DNA of 64,000 nt from Pseudarthrobacter raffinosi (GCF_023913735.1 NZ_JAMXBH010000002.1:124001-188000), one strand, 5' to 3'; positions 7,596-16,897 are shown, numbered from the stretch's first letter. The notes: generated by a model from the letters alone, not told the origin. Numbers and translations: made by a program.

Positions 7596-10211
7596 CTACA
7601 GAGCCTGTGCGTTGAGCGCCGTCAGAAGGTGGTTCCGCTGCTCCACAATGATCCGGCGCAGCGCCCGCGGCGCGTCAGAGTTAGCCGTCAGCCAGGCATC
7701 CGTGCGGAGCACCACGGCGTGCTCCGCAGGCAAGGTCCCCGCCGGCAGATCCTGCGCCAGGGGATAGAGCCCCCGGACGATCCGGCTGGCGATTTCAATG
7801 CTCCTGTTGTCCCAGACACCGCGGAGGCACTCGAAGTACGGCTCCACATAGGGTTCCAGCAGGGCAGCAGAGGCGGTGGCAAATCCAACGATGGTGGCGC
7901 TGAGCAGCTGGTTCGACAGCTCCGTCCCCTCCACGGCAGAGGGCCAGGCGGCGGCCTTCACACCAGGCTCCGGACGGGCGGCGAGGGCTGTGGCGTGGCC
8001 CGCCCGGCCCGAAGCGGTGGTGTCGCGTTCGAGTTCTGCGTCCAGGTCTTCGGGGGTTGCCTGCCCATTGGCCGCCAGGGCGTGCCAGAAGCTCCAGCGC
8101 AGCTCGGCGTCCACGGCCAGGCCGTCCACCACCACCGTGCCGTCCAGAAGGCACCTCAGCCGGGGGAGGAGGGTAGCGTCATGACGGCTGACGGCGGCGA
8201 GCGTCCGCGCCCAGGCCAGCTGGTGGTCCGAGCCCGGCGCTGCCTTACCCAGCTGGGCGTCGGCCGCCGCCAGGAAGGCGCCGCGCACCGCGTCGCGTTG
8301 GGCCAAGGGGGTGTAGCGTTCGACGGCGGTGGCGGCGTTCTCGAGGATGTTCAGCAGCACGCCGACTCCCGTTTCGGACGGGCCGAACGACGTCACGGCC
8401 TCCACGTAGCGGGAGGCCGGGCTTTCCCCGTCGCGGGCGGAGTTCCACAGCGCGGTCCAGCAGAGGGCGCGGGCCATCGGATCGGTGATGCGGTCCAGGG
8501 ATGCCAAAACTGTTTCCTCGGACACCGGGTCCAGTCGGACTTTTGCGTAGGTCAGGTCATCATCGTTGACGAGCAGGAGGGCGGGCCGCGGCTGCCCGGC
8601 CAACTCCGGGACCTCTGTCCGCGCTCCGGCAACGTCCGTTTCGAAACTCCAGGTGCGGACCAGGTCGCCGTCGGCATCGAAGTTGTACGAGCCCACGCGC
8701 AGCCGGTGCGGCCGCAGTTGCTCCCGTCCGGTAACGGGGTCCACTGCAGCCTGGACGATCGTTACGGCGCCGAGGACGCCGTCGTGCGTTTCCGTCTCCA
8801 GCGACACTGTGGAGATGCCGGAGGTCTGCAGCCAGGCGGCAGCCCAGCCGGCAAGGTCGCGACCGGAAGCAGCGCTGAGGGCCTTCAGCAGGTCCGACAG
8901 TGAGGTGTTTCCGTAGGCGTGATCGCGGAAGTACTGCCGTGAGCCGGCGATGAAAGCATCGAACCCGACGTACGCCACCAGCTGCTTGAGTACGGACGCG
9001 CCCTTGGCGTAGGTGATGCCGTCAAAATTCTGTTTGGCGGCCTCAAGGTCAGGGATGTCGGCAACGATCGGGTGGGTGGTGGGCAGCTGGTCCTGGACGT
9101 AGGCCCACGCCTTGCGCTTGTTGGCGAAGTTCACCCAGGCTGTCTCCCAGTCCGTGGCACGGTCCACACCGAGGGTACCCATGTAGTCCGCAAAGGACTC
9201 CTTCAGCCACAGGTCGTCCCACCACTGCATCGTGACAAGGTCGCCGAACCACATGTGCGCCATCTCGTGCATCAGCGTGTTCGCCCGGGCCTGGTACTGC
9301 GCGTCGGTGGCGCGGGATGTGAACACGTAGCTTTCGGTGAACGTGACCAGCCCCGGGTTTTCCATCGCGCCCAGGTTGTATTCGGGCACAAAGGCCTGAT
9401 CGTATTTTCCCCAGGGGTAGGGAAAATCGAAAAGCCGGTTGAAGAAGTCCAGCCCGTTTTTGGTCAGCCTGAAGAGCTCCGCGGCATCGAACGATTCCGC
9501 CATGGAAGCCCGGCAGTACAGCGCCAGCGGAACCTCCAGCTGCGTGCCGTCGTCGAGCGTGGCGCTCCAGTGGTCCTGGGCTTTAAAGTACGGCCCGGCG
9601 AGCACTGTGGTGATGTAGGTGGACATGGGGCGGGTGGTGGCGAAGTCCCAGCGGCTGGTGGCCGGATCGCTGGTCAGCTGCGTCCGGGCCGCTTCCACGC
9701 CGTTGGAGGCCACCTCCCAGCCGGACGGTGCCATCACGTGGAATGTGTACTCGGCCTTGAGGTCAGGCTGTTCAAAGTTCGCGAACACTCGCCGGGCGTC
9801 GGCGGGCTCATACTGCGTGTAGAGGTAGCACTGGCCGTCAGCCGGATCCACAAAGCGGTGCATGCCCTCACCGGACCGGCTGTATAGGGCGGTGCCGGTG
9901 ACGGTGACCTGGTTCTCTGCCTGCAGGTTGTCCAGGCGGATCCGGGAACCGTCCACAACGTCGGCCACGGGCAGCGCCTGGCCGTTGAGGAACACACTGT
10001 GGACCTCACCGGCGATGAAATCCAGAAATGTAGACGCCACCTGCCCCTGGCCCGGCACGGCGGCGGAGAAGTGGATAACGCTGCGGCTGATGTAGCCCGC
10101 CACGTCCGGGTCTGCTGCCTGCCGCACATCCAGGGAGACGTCGTAACTGTGGGTGCTGATCAGGGCTGACCGTTGAGCGGCTTCATCGCGCTGCAGATTC
10201 TCATGTGACAC
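7596..10211 (-). CDS. pepN: Aminopeptidase N (M1 family)
   Basis: An 871-residue zinc metallopeptidase that removes N-terminal residues from peptides in the cytosol. It has the exopeptidase motif GAMEN at 281-285, the zinc site HEMAH at 315-319 with the third ligand in KES (Glu338), and the large C-terminal ERAP1-like helical domain. Length is normal for actinobacterial PepN; no signal peptide. The GTG start at 10211 follows an AT-rich TAGATA-like stretch by about 5 bases, so it may be leaderless. It converges with lplA, with 17 bases between the stops. Confidence 0.96.
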   Translation of the reverse strand: MSHENLQRDEAAQRSALISTHSYDVSLDVRQAADPDVAGYISRSVIHFSAAVPGQGQVASTFLDFIAGEVHSVFLNGQALPVADVVDGSRIRLDNLQAENQVTVTGTALYSRSGEGMHRFVDPADGQCYLYTQYEPADARRVFANFEQPDLKAEYTFHVMAPSGWEVASNGVEAARTQLTSDPATSRWDFATTRPMSTYITTVLAGPYFKAQDHWSATLDDGTQLEVPLALYCRASMAESFDAAELFRLTKNGLDFFNRLFDFPYPWGKYDQAFVPEYNLGAMENPGLVTFTESYVFTSRATDAQYQARANTLMHEMAHMWFGDLVTMQWWDDLWLKESFADYMGTLGVDRATDWETAWVNFANKRKAWAYVQDQLPTTHPIVADIPDLEAAKQNFDGITYAKGASVLKQLVAYVGFDAFIAGSRQYFRDHAYGNTSLSDLLKALSAASGRDLAGWAAAWLQTSGISTVSLETETHDGVLGAVTIVQAAVDPVTGREQLRPHRLRVGSYNFDADGDLVRTWSFETDVAGARTEVPELAGQPRPALLLVNDDDLTYAKVRLDPVSEETVLASLDRITDPMARALCWTALWNSARDGESPASRYVEAVTSFGPSETGVGVLLNILENAATAVERYTPLAQRDAVRGAFLAAADAQLGKAAPGSDHQLAWARTLAAVSRHDATLLPRLRCLLDGTVVVDGLAVDAELRWSFWHALAANGQATPEDLDAELERDTTASGRAGHATALAARPEPGVKAAAWPSAVEGTELSNQLLSATIVGFATASAALLEPYVEPYFECLRGVWDNRSIEIASRIVRGLYPLAQDLPAGTLPAEHAVVLRTDAWLTANSDAPRALRRIIVEQRNHLLTALNAQAL

Positions 10212-10264
10212 TCAGCTATCTAATCACGGGACCCGGGCGTGCCGGTCCCCATCCGGCTGCCGGC

Positions 10265-11332
10265 CTAGGCCGTCACCAGCAGGGCCGCTGCCAGGCCCAG
10301 CAGCGCGATCAGCAGCCAGGCCGCCAGCGCCGCGAGCAGCGCCCTCGCTCCGGTGTGCAGGAGCGTGCGGATCCGCACGGCCGACCCGAGCCCGAAGAGC
10401 GCCGCTCCCAGGAGAATGTCCTGCAGCCCCGCACCGGCGTCGAGCCAGCCGTCCGAGAGCCAGTCCGTGGACCGAAGCGCCACCATGGCCACAAACCCCA
10501 CCACGAACAGGGGCACCAGCGGCGGCAGCGCATGTTGTCCTGACGTGCTCATGCGGTGGTGCACGCCCGCCACGGCCACCACCGGTGCCAGGAGCAGCAC
10601 TCGGGTGAGCTTAACGACGACGGCGATGCCCAGTGCTGCGGTGCCGGCGGTCTGCGCCGTGGCCACCACCTGGCCGACGTCGTGCACCGACGCACCCGTC
10701 CAGGCGCCGAAAGCGAGGGGGCTCAACTGCAGGGGATGCATCAGCAGCGGCAGAATGCCGATCGCCAGCGTGCCGCACAGTGTCACCAGCGCCACCGGCA
10801 GGACAGTATCCGCATGCCGGATCCGCCGCACGGCCGCCATGGCACCGATGGCGGACGCCCCGCAGATCGAAAAGCCGGTTGCCACCAGCAGCGCGGTCTC
10901 ACGCGGCAGCCGGAACAGCCGCACCAGCAGGTAGGTGCCGCCGAAACTCAGCAGCACCACGCCCGTTATCAGGACCATGGCCAGCCAGCCGAGGCCCAGG
11001 ATGTCCATGATGCTCACCTTGAGGCCCAGCAGGACGATGCCGCCCCGCATCAGGTGCTTGCCCGCGAAGTCCAGGCCCGGACGCGCCCGTCCGGCGATCC
11101 ACACCGCCGTGCCGGGCAGGTTCGCGGCGAGCAGGCCCAGCGCCACCGCGACGGTCATGGCGGGCAGGGCCGGCACCACAGCATGTACAGCGAAGGCCAC
11201 GGCCAGCGCGGGGGTGGCCGTCAGGAGGCCGGGCAGGAGCCTGCCGGAACGTATCGTCGCGTCACGCACGCGGGCCCTCAGGCCGCTGTTCCCGCCCTCG
11301 CCGGAGCTCCCGGGATTACTTGATTCTGGCAC
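10265..11332 (-). CDS. YeiH/UPF0324 family putative sulfate exporter
   Basis: A 355-residue membrane protein with about ten hydrophobic helices. GGIVLLGLKVSIMDILGLG and GFSICGASAIGAMAAV are the conserved family segments. Family members are annotated as putative sulfate exporters, without firm biochemistry. A 30-residue hydrophilic N-terminus precedes the first helix. GTG start with AAGG 7 bases upstream. Same strand as pepN but 53 bases before it, so possibly one operon. Confidence 0.87.
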   Translation of the reverse strand: MPESSNPGSSGEGGNSGLRARVRDATIRSGRLLPGLLTATPALAVAFAVHAVVPALPAMTVAVALGLLAANLPGTAVWIAGRARPGLDFAGKHLMRGGIVLLGLKVSIMDILGLGWLAMVLITGVVLLSFGGTYLLVRLFRLPRETALLVATGFSICGASAIGAMAAVRRIRHADTVLPVALVTLCGTLAIGILPLLMHPLQLSPLAFGAWTGASVHDVGQVVATAQTAGTAALGIAVVVKLTRVLLLAPVVAVAGVHHRMSTSGQHALPPLVPLFVVGFVAMVALRSTDWLSDGWLDAGAGLQDILLGAALFGLGSAVRIRTLLHTGARALLAALAAWLLIALLGLAAALLVTA

Positions 11333-11411
11333 TCACTAACCTTGCCGGATAGGACACGGATTCAACGAACCGCCGTTGCCTCCCTGCAACACGCCACAAT
11401 GGATGGCGGTA

Positions 11412-13004
11412 ATGATTTCGAAACAAAAAGATGGTTGGCTAAAGGACATGTCAGACCTATTTCAGGATTACTCCGAGGCCGCCGAACGTACCGGCGCCTA
11501 CGACGAGATGTTCGCCCCCGGCCAGGAAGCACGCGAGTCGTACGGCCAGGTGGCCGATGCCCTTAGCAAGCTCTCCCTCGCTGACGTCAGCGCCCGGGCG
11601 GACTCCATGGCACGGACCTTCCTGGACCGCGGTGTGACGTTTGACTTCGCGGGGGAGGAGCGGCCTTTTCCGCTCGACATCGTCCCCCGCGTTATCCCCG
11701 CCGATGAGTGGACCGTGCTGGAAAAGGGCGTGGCGCAGCGCGTCCGGGCCTTGGAAGCCTTCCTCAACGATGTCTACGACAAAATGAATGTGGTGGCGGA
11801 CGGCGTCATCCCGCGCCAGCTCGTCACCACCAGCGCCCACTTCCACCGCCAGGTGCACGGCTTCGAGCCGTCCGGCGGAGTCCGAGTGCACATCTCCGGC
11901 ATCGATGTGGTGCGCGACGCCGCAGGCACCTTCCGCGTCCTGGAAGACAATGTGCGGGTGCCGTCCGGCGTCAGCTACGTCCTGGAAAACCGGCGGGCCA
12001 TGGCCAAGGGCCTGCCCGAAGCGTTTGGCCAGCAGCTCATCCGGCCGGTCGAAGAGTACCCCCGCCGGCTGCTGTCCGCGCTGCGCAAAACGGCGCCCGC
12101 CGGCGTCGACGATCCCACGGTTGTGGTGCTGACCCCCGGCGTCTTTAACAGCGCCTACTTCGAACACACACTGCTGGCCGGCCTGATGGGCGTGGAGCTC
12201 GTCGAAGGCCGCGACCTCATCTGCCGCGGCAACCGCGTCTACATGCGCACCACGGCCGGTGAGCAGCGCGTGGACGTGATCTACAAACGCATCGATGACG
12301 AGTTCCTGGACCCCCTGCAGTTCCGCTCGGATTCCATGCTCGGCTGCCCGGGGCTGGTCAACGCCGCCAGGGCCGGCGGCGTGACCATCGCCAACGCCGT
12401 GGGCAACGGCGTGGCCGACGACAAACTTGTCTACAGCTACGTTCCGGACCTCATCCGCTACTACCTCAGCGAGGAGCCCGTCATCGCGAACGTGGATACG
12501 TTCCGGCTGGAGGAGAAGGACTCCAGGGAATACGTCCTTGACAACCTGGCTGAGCTTGTGGTGAAGCCCGTGGACGGCTCCGGCGGCAAAGGCCTGGTGA
12601 TCGGGCCGGACGCCTCCAACGATGAACTCGAGGCCCTGCGCAAGCGGGTCGTCGCTGACCCTCGAGGCTGGATCGCCCAGCCGGTCCTGCAGCTTTCCAC
12701 CGTGCCAACGCTCGGCGGGGACAAGTTCGGCCCGCGGCACGTGGACCTGCGCCCCTTTGCCGTCAACGACGGCGACGATGTCTGGGTACTTCCTGGCGGA
12801 CTCACCAGGGTGGCGCTCAAGGAAGGCTCCCTCATTGTGAACTCCAGCCAGGGCGGCGGCTCCAAGGACACCTGGGTGCTGGCAGACTCGCCCCAGGTGC
12901 CGGTGGAAACTGTTCCGCGGCCCACCATTTCCATCCGCGAGCGGGTATCCGTCTGGCCCGTGGAGAGCAACTGGCGCGACCGCCAGTCGGAGCAGCAGCA
13001 GTGA
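11412..13004 (+). CDS. Circularly permuted type 2 ATP-grasp protein
   Basis: About 530 residues. Members carry the ATP-grasp fold with its segments in permuted order and are predicted to form amide (peptide-like) bonds using ATP. Visible conserved segments are the LFQDYSEAAERTGAYDEMF N-terminus, VLEDNVRVPSGVSYVLENR, VIYKRIDDEFLDP, LVNAARAGGVTIANAVG and VVKPVDGSGGKGLVIGP, the last being the nucleotide-binding glycine loop. It heads a three-gene operon with an alpha-E protein and a transglutaminase-like protein. No substrate is known. In-frame starts at 11376 and 11448 are also possible; many relatives would begin at the MSDLFQDY of 11448, but that ATG lacks a correctly spaced ribosome site. 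Confidence 0.9.
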   Translation: MISKQKDGWLKDMSDLFQDYSEAAERTGAYDEMFAPGQEARESYGQVADALSKLSLADVSARADSMARTFLDRGVTFDFAGEERPFPLDIVPRVIPADEWTVLEKGVAQRVRALEAFLNDVYDKMNVVADGVIPRQLVTTSAHFHRQVHGFEPSGGVRVHISGIDVVRDAAGTFRVLEDNVRVPSGVSYVLENRRAMAKGLPEAFGQQLIRPVEEYPRRLLSALRKTAPAGVDDPTVVVLTPGVFNSAYFEHTLLAGLMGVELVEGRDLICRGNRVYMRTTAGEQRVDVIYKRIDDEFLDPLQFRSDSMLGCPGLVNAARAGGVTIANAVGNGVADDKLVYSYVPDLIRYYLSEEPVIANVDTFRLEEKDSREYVLDNLAELVVKPVDGSGGKGLVIGPDASNDELEALRKRVVADPRGWIAQPVLQLSTVPTLGGDKFGPRHVDLRPFAVNDGDDVWVLPGGLTRVALKEGSLIVNSSQGGGSKDTWVLADSPQVPVETVPRPTISIRERVSVWPVESNWRDRQSEQQQ

Positions 13005-13079
13005 GCCGGGCCATCGAACCGGCACAAATGTTCACGGGGTCATCCCCACAGATTTCGGACGCGCAGGAGGTCACCGCGA

Positions 13080-14006
13080 ATGCTTAGCCGTATTGCTGAG
13101 TCCCTATTTTGGATCGGACGCTACGTGGAGCGGGCCGACGGCACCGCCCGCATCCTGGACGTGCACCTGGAACGCCTGAACCACCTCCCCATGGACGAAC
13201 GCCGCAGGGTGGCCCAGGAACTGCTCGCAGTGATGGGCGCCCGGCCGCAGAGCGAAGACTTCGGCCTGCCCGAACTCCTCCATGCGCTGGCGTACGACAA
13301 AACAAGCGCAACCTCCATCGCCGGGTCGCTGGGAGCCGCGCGCGAGAATGCCCGCCGTGCCCGCGAGACCGTGTCCTCGGGCCTGTGGGAAAGCCTCAAC
13401 ACCACCTACTACGGGCTGAGCCAGCACCGCAAGGACGTGGTGGGGACGTACCGCTTCTGCAACTGGACGCTGGAACGGACGGCCATGGTCAGCGGCCTGG
13501 CCGACACCACGGTGAGCCATGACGAAAGCTGGCTGTTCCTGGTATTGGGCCGGTCCCTGGAGCGCGCGGACATGACGGCGCGGATGCTTTCCACCCGGGA
13601 TGTCCTTTCTGCAGGTATGTCCTGGGTCAACATGCTGCGGTGCGCGGGGGCCTATGAGTCGTTCCTGCGGACGCGCCGGGCCGCGTTCGGGGACCAGCAC
13701 GCCGCCGAGTTCCTCCTGCTTGACCGGCTGTTCCCGCGGTCCATCGTCTACGCCCTGCGCGACGCTGATGAGTGCCTCGCCAAGCTGGACCCTTCGGCGC
13801 AGCGCGTGGGCTTCATCAACGACGCCCGCCGGATCGTGGGCCAGGCCCGTACGTTCCTAGAGTTCCACCGGACGGACGATCTGATGTCCGAACTGCCCGA
13901 GCACATGGAACGCGTGCAGAAGGCCGTCTCGCAGGCCTCGGACGCCATTTCCCGTAAATACTTCAATCAGGCAGACGAACTCGCCTGGGTGGGAGAAGTT
14001 TCATGA
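13080..14006 (+). CDS. Alpha-E domain-containing protein
   Basis: A 308-residue all-helical protein of the alpha-E family. The diagnostic Glu-Arg-Ala-Asp motif occurs twice: FWIGRYVERADGTARILD near the N-terminus and LGRSLERADMTARML in the middle, which points to an internal duplication. No catalytic function is established; the family nearly always accompanies permuted ATP-grasp and transglutaminase genes, so a role as partner or co-enzyme is inferred. Its stop overlaps the next start by 4 bases (ATGA), implying translational coupling. The ATG is preceded by AGGAGG (13064-13069). Confidence 0.92.
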   Translation: MLSRIAESLFWIGRYVERADGTARILDVHLERLNHLPMDERRRVAQELLAVMGARPQSEDFGLPELLHALAYDKTSATSIAGSLGAARENARRARETVSSGLWESLNTTYYGLSQHRKDVVGTYRFCNWTLERTAMVSGLADTTVSHDESWLFLVLGRSLERADMTARMLSTRDVLSAGMSWVNMLRCAGAYESFLRTRRAAFGDQHAAEFLLLDRLFPRSIVYALRDADECLAKLDPSAQRVGFINDARRIVGQARTFLEFHRTDDLMSELPEHMERVQKAVSQASDAISRKYFNQADELAWVGEVS

Positions 14007-14854
14007 CCCGGCTGAGCATCATCCACACCACGGCCTACAAGTACAACAAGCGCGTCACGCTCTCGTACAACGAAGCCCGCATGACGCCGCTGACCGACCC
14101 CCAGCAGGTGGTCCTTGAATCCGTGCTCAAGGTCTCGCCGACGCAGGCGGCCGTGAGCAACTACCGGGACTACTGGGGCACGCGGGTCACCGCCTTCGAC
14201 ATGCAGATGCCGCACGACCACCTTGAGGTCGTTTCCAACATCACCGTTGAAGTGCACCGGGCGGAAAAAATCCCGGCTGACGCAGACATCGCCGGCTGGG
14301 ACGTCCTGGCATCGAAGGAATCGTTGAATACGTTCAGCGACTGGCTGCCGCAGTCCCAGCTGAGCGGTCCCGGTGACGAGGTACTGGGCATCATTCCAGG
14401 TGTCGTGGAGGGCAAGAACCCGCACGAGGCCGCCATGGCCATCTTCGAATGGATGCGCGGCGAGATGACGTACATGTCCGGTTCCACCGCGGTTACCACC
14501 AACGCCGAGGAAGCGTGGGGACAGCGGCAGGGCGTCTGCCAGGACCTCGCGCACCTCGCCATCGGCGCGCTGCGCAGCTGCGGCATTCCCGCCCGGTACG
14601 TCTCCGGATACCTGCACCCGCGGTCGACGGCGGCCATCGGCGAGACAGTCGCCGGCCAGTCACATGCGTGGCTGGAGTTCTGGGACGGCGAGTGGCGCAG
14701 CTGGGATCCTACGAACCACAAGCCGGCAGGGGACTACCATGTCACCGTCGCCAGGGGCCGGGACTACCGGGACGTACCACCGCTGAAGGGCATCCTGTCC
14801 GGCGGCGGCGGATCGGCGCTCAGCGTGAGCGTGGAAATCACCCGCCTCGCTTAG
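14003..14854 (+). CDS. Transglutaminase-like cysteine peptidase family protein
   Basis: A 283-residue protein with a beta-rich N-terminal domain (bacterial transglutaminase N-type) and a C-terminal papain-like core. The catalytic triad is Cys179 (GVCQDLAH), His221 (SHAWLEF) and Asp235 (WDPTN). No signal peptide, so it is cytosolic. Homologues are thought to hydrolyse or transfer amide bonds; with the ATP-grasp ligase upstream, it may process whatever that enzyme builds. It overlaps the alpha-E gene by ATGA. Confidence 0.93.
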   Translation: MTRLSIIHTTAYKYNKRVTLSYNEARMTPLTDPQQVVLESVLKVSPTQAAVSNYRDYWGTRVTAFDMQMPHDHLEVVSNITVEVHRAEKIPADADIAGWDVLASKESLNTFSDWLPQSQLSGPGDEVLGIIPGVVEGKNPHEAAMAIFEWMRGEMTYMSGSTAVTTNAEEAWGQRQGVCQDLAHLAIGALRSCGIPARYVSGYLHPRSTAAIGETVAGQSHAWLEFWDGEWRSWDPTNHKPAGDYHVTVARGRDYRDVPPLKGILSGGGGSALSVSVEITRLA

Positions 14855-14887
14855 GCAGTCGGGGGCGTTTCCTCGTCCTGCCCAGGA

Positions 14888-15400
14888 CTACTCCGGGGCT
14901 GCCTTGGCCGCTCCGCTGAGCTGGGTCCACCAGGTCATGGGTGCGGTGACTTTGAACCGGCGCCCGGTCACTGTTCCCGGGCTCACCCGGACAAAGGTGT
15001 CTTTCTTCCCGGCCTGCCATGGGAAGAGGTACAGGGCTGCGGAGTCCAGGATGCCTTCGGTTCCTGTGATGACCTTTGCCGGTCCCTTGACCACCACGCT
15101 CCAGGCCAGGCCGCTGACGGCATCCACGCCGTCGGCCTCCAACGCCACAGCGGCACCTCCCGAGGCGGCGGCCAGCTTGGTTCCAGCGCCGGTGCGGAAC
15201 ACTAATGTTCCGCCGTCCACCGTGTAGTTGATGGGGAAGATGTCAGGCTGGCCGTCCACCAGGACGGCCAGCCTGCCTACCGAAACCGTCCGCAACAGGG
15301 CCCAGCATTCGTGGTGTTCCAGGTTCTGGACCTGGGACGTTGGTTCGCTGGACGTTGGTTCGCTGGACGTTGACCCGGTGGACGTTGCTTCGCTGCTCAT
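14888..15400 (-). CDS. Pyridoxamine 5'-phosphate oxidase-fold flavin/F420-binding protein
   Basis: A 170-residue split beta-barrel protein of the PPOX superfamily (LLRTVSVGRLAVLVDGQPDIFPINYTV at ~35-61; WSVVVKGPAKVI later). Such proteins bind FMN, F420 or heme. The cofactor and substrate are not clear from sequence. The first ~25 residues are a Ser/Thr/Glu/Pro tail encoded by 15-bp tandem repeats and are probably disordered. The ATG is preceded by TAGGCT with a 7-base gap, a leaderless arrangement. Confidence 0.85.
   Translation of the reverse strand: MSSEATSTGSTSSEPTSSEPTSQVQNLEHHECWALLRTVSVGRLAVLVDGQPDIFPINYTVDGGTLVFRTGAGTKLAAASGGAAVALEADGVDAVSGLAWSVVVKGPAKVITGTEGILDSAALYLFPWQAGKKDTFVRVSPGTVTGRRFKVTAPMTWWTQLSGAAKAAPE
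15332..15391 (-). repeat. In-frame 15-bp tandem repeat, four units
   Basis: Four 15-base units in the 5' end of the PPOX-fold gene encode EATST-GSTSS-EPTSS-EPTSQ. Units share ACGTCC; units three and four differ only in the last codon. Copy changes keep the frame and only lengthen the tail. Confidence 0.85.
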
Positions 15401-15445
15401 GCCGCCGAGCCTACGCCCAACGCACCGGAGAGGACAGCGTCCGTC

Positions 15446-16897
15446 CTACCAGGGGCTGGGCTTGTAGTCCTTGAGGAAGACCCCGTACTGGTCCTCGCCG
15501 TTTTCGCCCATCACGATCGGATCGTAGACGCGGGCGGCGCCGTCCACCAGGTCCAGGGGTGCGTGGAAGCCCTCTTCCATAAGCCGGACCTTGGTGAAGT
15601 GCGGGCGTTCGTCGGTGATCCAGCCGGTGTCCACCGCTGTCATCAGGATCCCGTCGGCGTCCAGCATTTCCTGGGCGCTGGTCCGGGTCATCATGTTCAG
15701 GGCCGCCTTGGCCATGTTGGTGTGCGGATGCCCGGGGCCCTTGTAGGCGCGGGAGAACTGGCCTTCCATGGCGGAGACGTTGACGATGTATTTCCGGTGC
15801 GCTGTGGAGCGCTTCATGGCGTCCCGGAGCCTGCTGACCAGCAGGAACGGGGCCGTGACGTTGCAGAGCTGGACTTCCAGCATTTCCAGGGGGTCAACCT
15901 CGTCCACCACCTGGGTCCAGCTGTTGATGTCAGCCAGGTCCGGGACGAGCCCGCCGGCGTCGATCGCTGTTCCGGAGGCGATCCGCTCCAGCGAGGCCGA
16001 GCCGGTGGAGAGCGCCAGCGAAGTGATGGCGTCGCCGGCCAGAACCGGGTGATCCGTGACACTGCTCGCCAGGGCGAGGGGGTGTTTGTCGTGGGCGTGG
16101 CCGAAGGTCACCAGTTCCGGTCCGCCGTTGGCCGGCTCCAGCGCTGCCGGCAGCGGCTCGTCCTCGGCGTCCACCAGGGGTTTGTAGGCGTTGCCGGATC
16201 GGCGCACCGTTTGGGCGGCGTTGTTGATGATGATGTCCAGGGGGCCCGCGGCGTTGAGCGAATCCGTCAAGGCCATCACCTGTGACGGGTCGCGCAGGTC
16301 GATGCCCACGATGCGGAGCCGGGGCAGCCACTCGCTGCTGTCTTCCATTGCCGCAAAACGGCGTGCGGCGTCTTTGGGGAACCTGGTGGTGATGGTGGTG
16401 TGCGCGCCATCCCGGAGCAGGCGCAGCGCGATGTACATGCCGATTTTGGCCCGCCCGCCGGTGAGCAGCGCACGCCGGCCTGTCAGGTCGGTGCGGGCAT
16501 CCCGCTTGCTGTGGCTGAAGGCGGCGCATTCCGGGCACAGCTGATGATAAAAAGCGTCCACCTGCGTGTAGTGCTTCTTGCAGATATAGCAGGGGCGGGA
16601 ACGGATCAGGTGCCCGGCCACCTTGCCCGTCGCCGAGGTCTCCAGCTTGTTGCCCTGGGTCTCGTCGTCGATCCGGTCCGGTGCTGCCGTTGCCGTCTGG
16701 GCGATGACGGCCCGGTCGGCTTCGGAGATCAGGTCCCGCTTGGTGACGCGGCGGTGACGCTTCACGGCCTTGAACATCTTCCCGGTGGCACGGCGCACCG
16801 AGACATAGTCGGGGTGTTCCTCGTCGTAGACGTGGATGGTGTTCAAAACCTTGAGGCAGGCCTGGATTTCCTCAGGCGTCAGATCGGGGGAGCTCAT
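15446..16897 (-). CDS. SDR oxidoreductase with N-terminal zinc ribbon
   Basis: A 483-residue protein. Residues 1-100 are a family-specific helical region, followed by a four-cysteine zinc ribbon (Cys103, Cys106, Cys121, Cys124) and an SDR Rossmann domain starting with LTGGRAKIG at ~145-153. NNAAQ and the VNVSAMEG active-site strand are present. Where classical SDRs have YxxxK, this one reads TNMAK, so the catalytic Tyr is replaced by Thr. Substrate unknown. The ATG has TAAAAT 7 bases upstream, so probably leaderless. It lies between the PPOX gene and glgC, all on the minus strand. Confidence 0.87.
   Translation of the reverse strand: MSSPDLTPEEIQACLKVLNTIHVYDEEHPDYVSVRRATGKMFKAVKRHRRVTKRDLISEADRAVIAQTATAAPDRIDDETQGNKLETSATGKVAGHLIRSRPCYICKKHYTQVDAFYHQLCPECAAFSHSKRDARTDLTGRRALLTGGRAKIGMYIALRLLRDGAHTTITTRFPKDAARRFAAMEDSSEWLPRLRIVGIDLRDPSQVMALTDSLNAAGPLDIIINNAAQTVRRSGNAYKPLVDAEDEPLPAALEPANGGPELVTFGHAHDKHPLALASSVTDHPVLAGDAITSLALSTGSASLERIASGTAIDAGGLVPDLADINSWTQVVDEVDPLEMLEVQLCNVTAPFLLVSRLRDAMKRSTAHRKYIVNVSAMEGQFSRAYKGPGHPHTNMAKAALNMMTRTSAQEMLDADGILMTAVDTGWITDERPHFTKVRLMEEGFHAPLDLVDGAARVYDPIVMGENGEDQYGVFLKDYKPSPW

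Noticed and set aside
7557..8903. Plus-strand open frame of 448 codons
   Set aside because: It is antisense to pepN, whose catalytic motifs are intact; there is no start signal and no domain.
11457..13025. Minus-strand open frame of 522 codons
   Set aside because: It is the antisense shadow of the permuted ATP-grasp gene, which has clear conserved motifs and a ribosome site.
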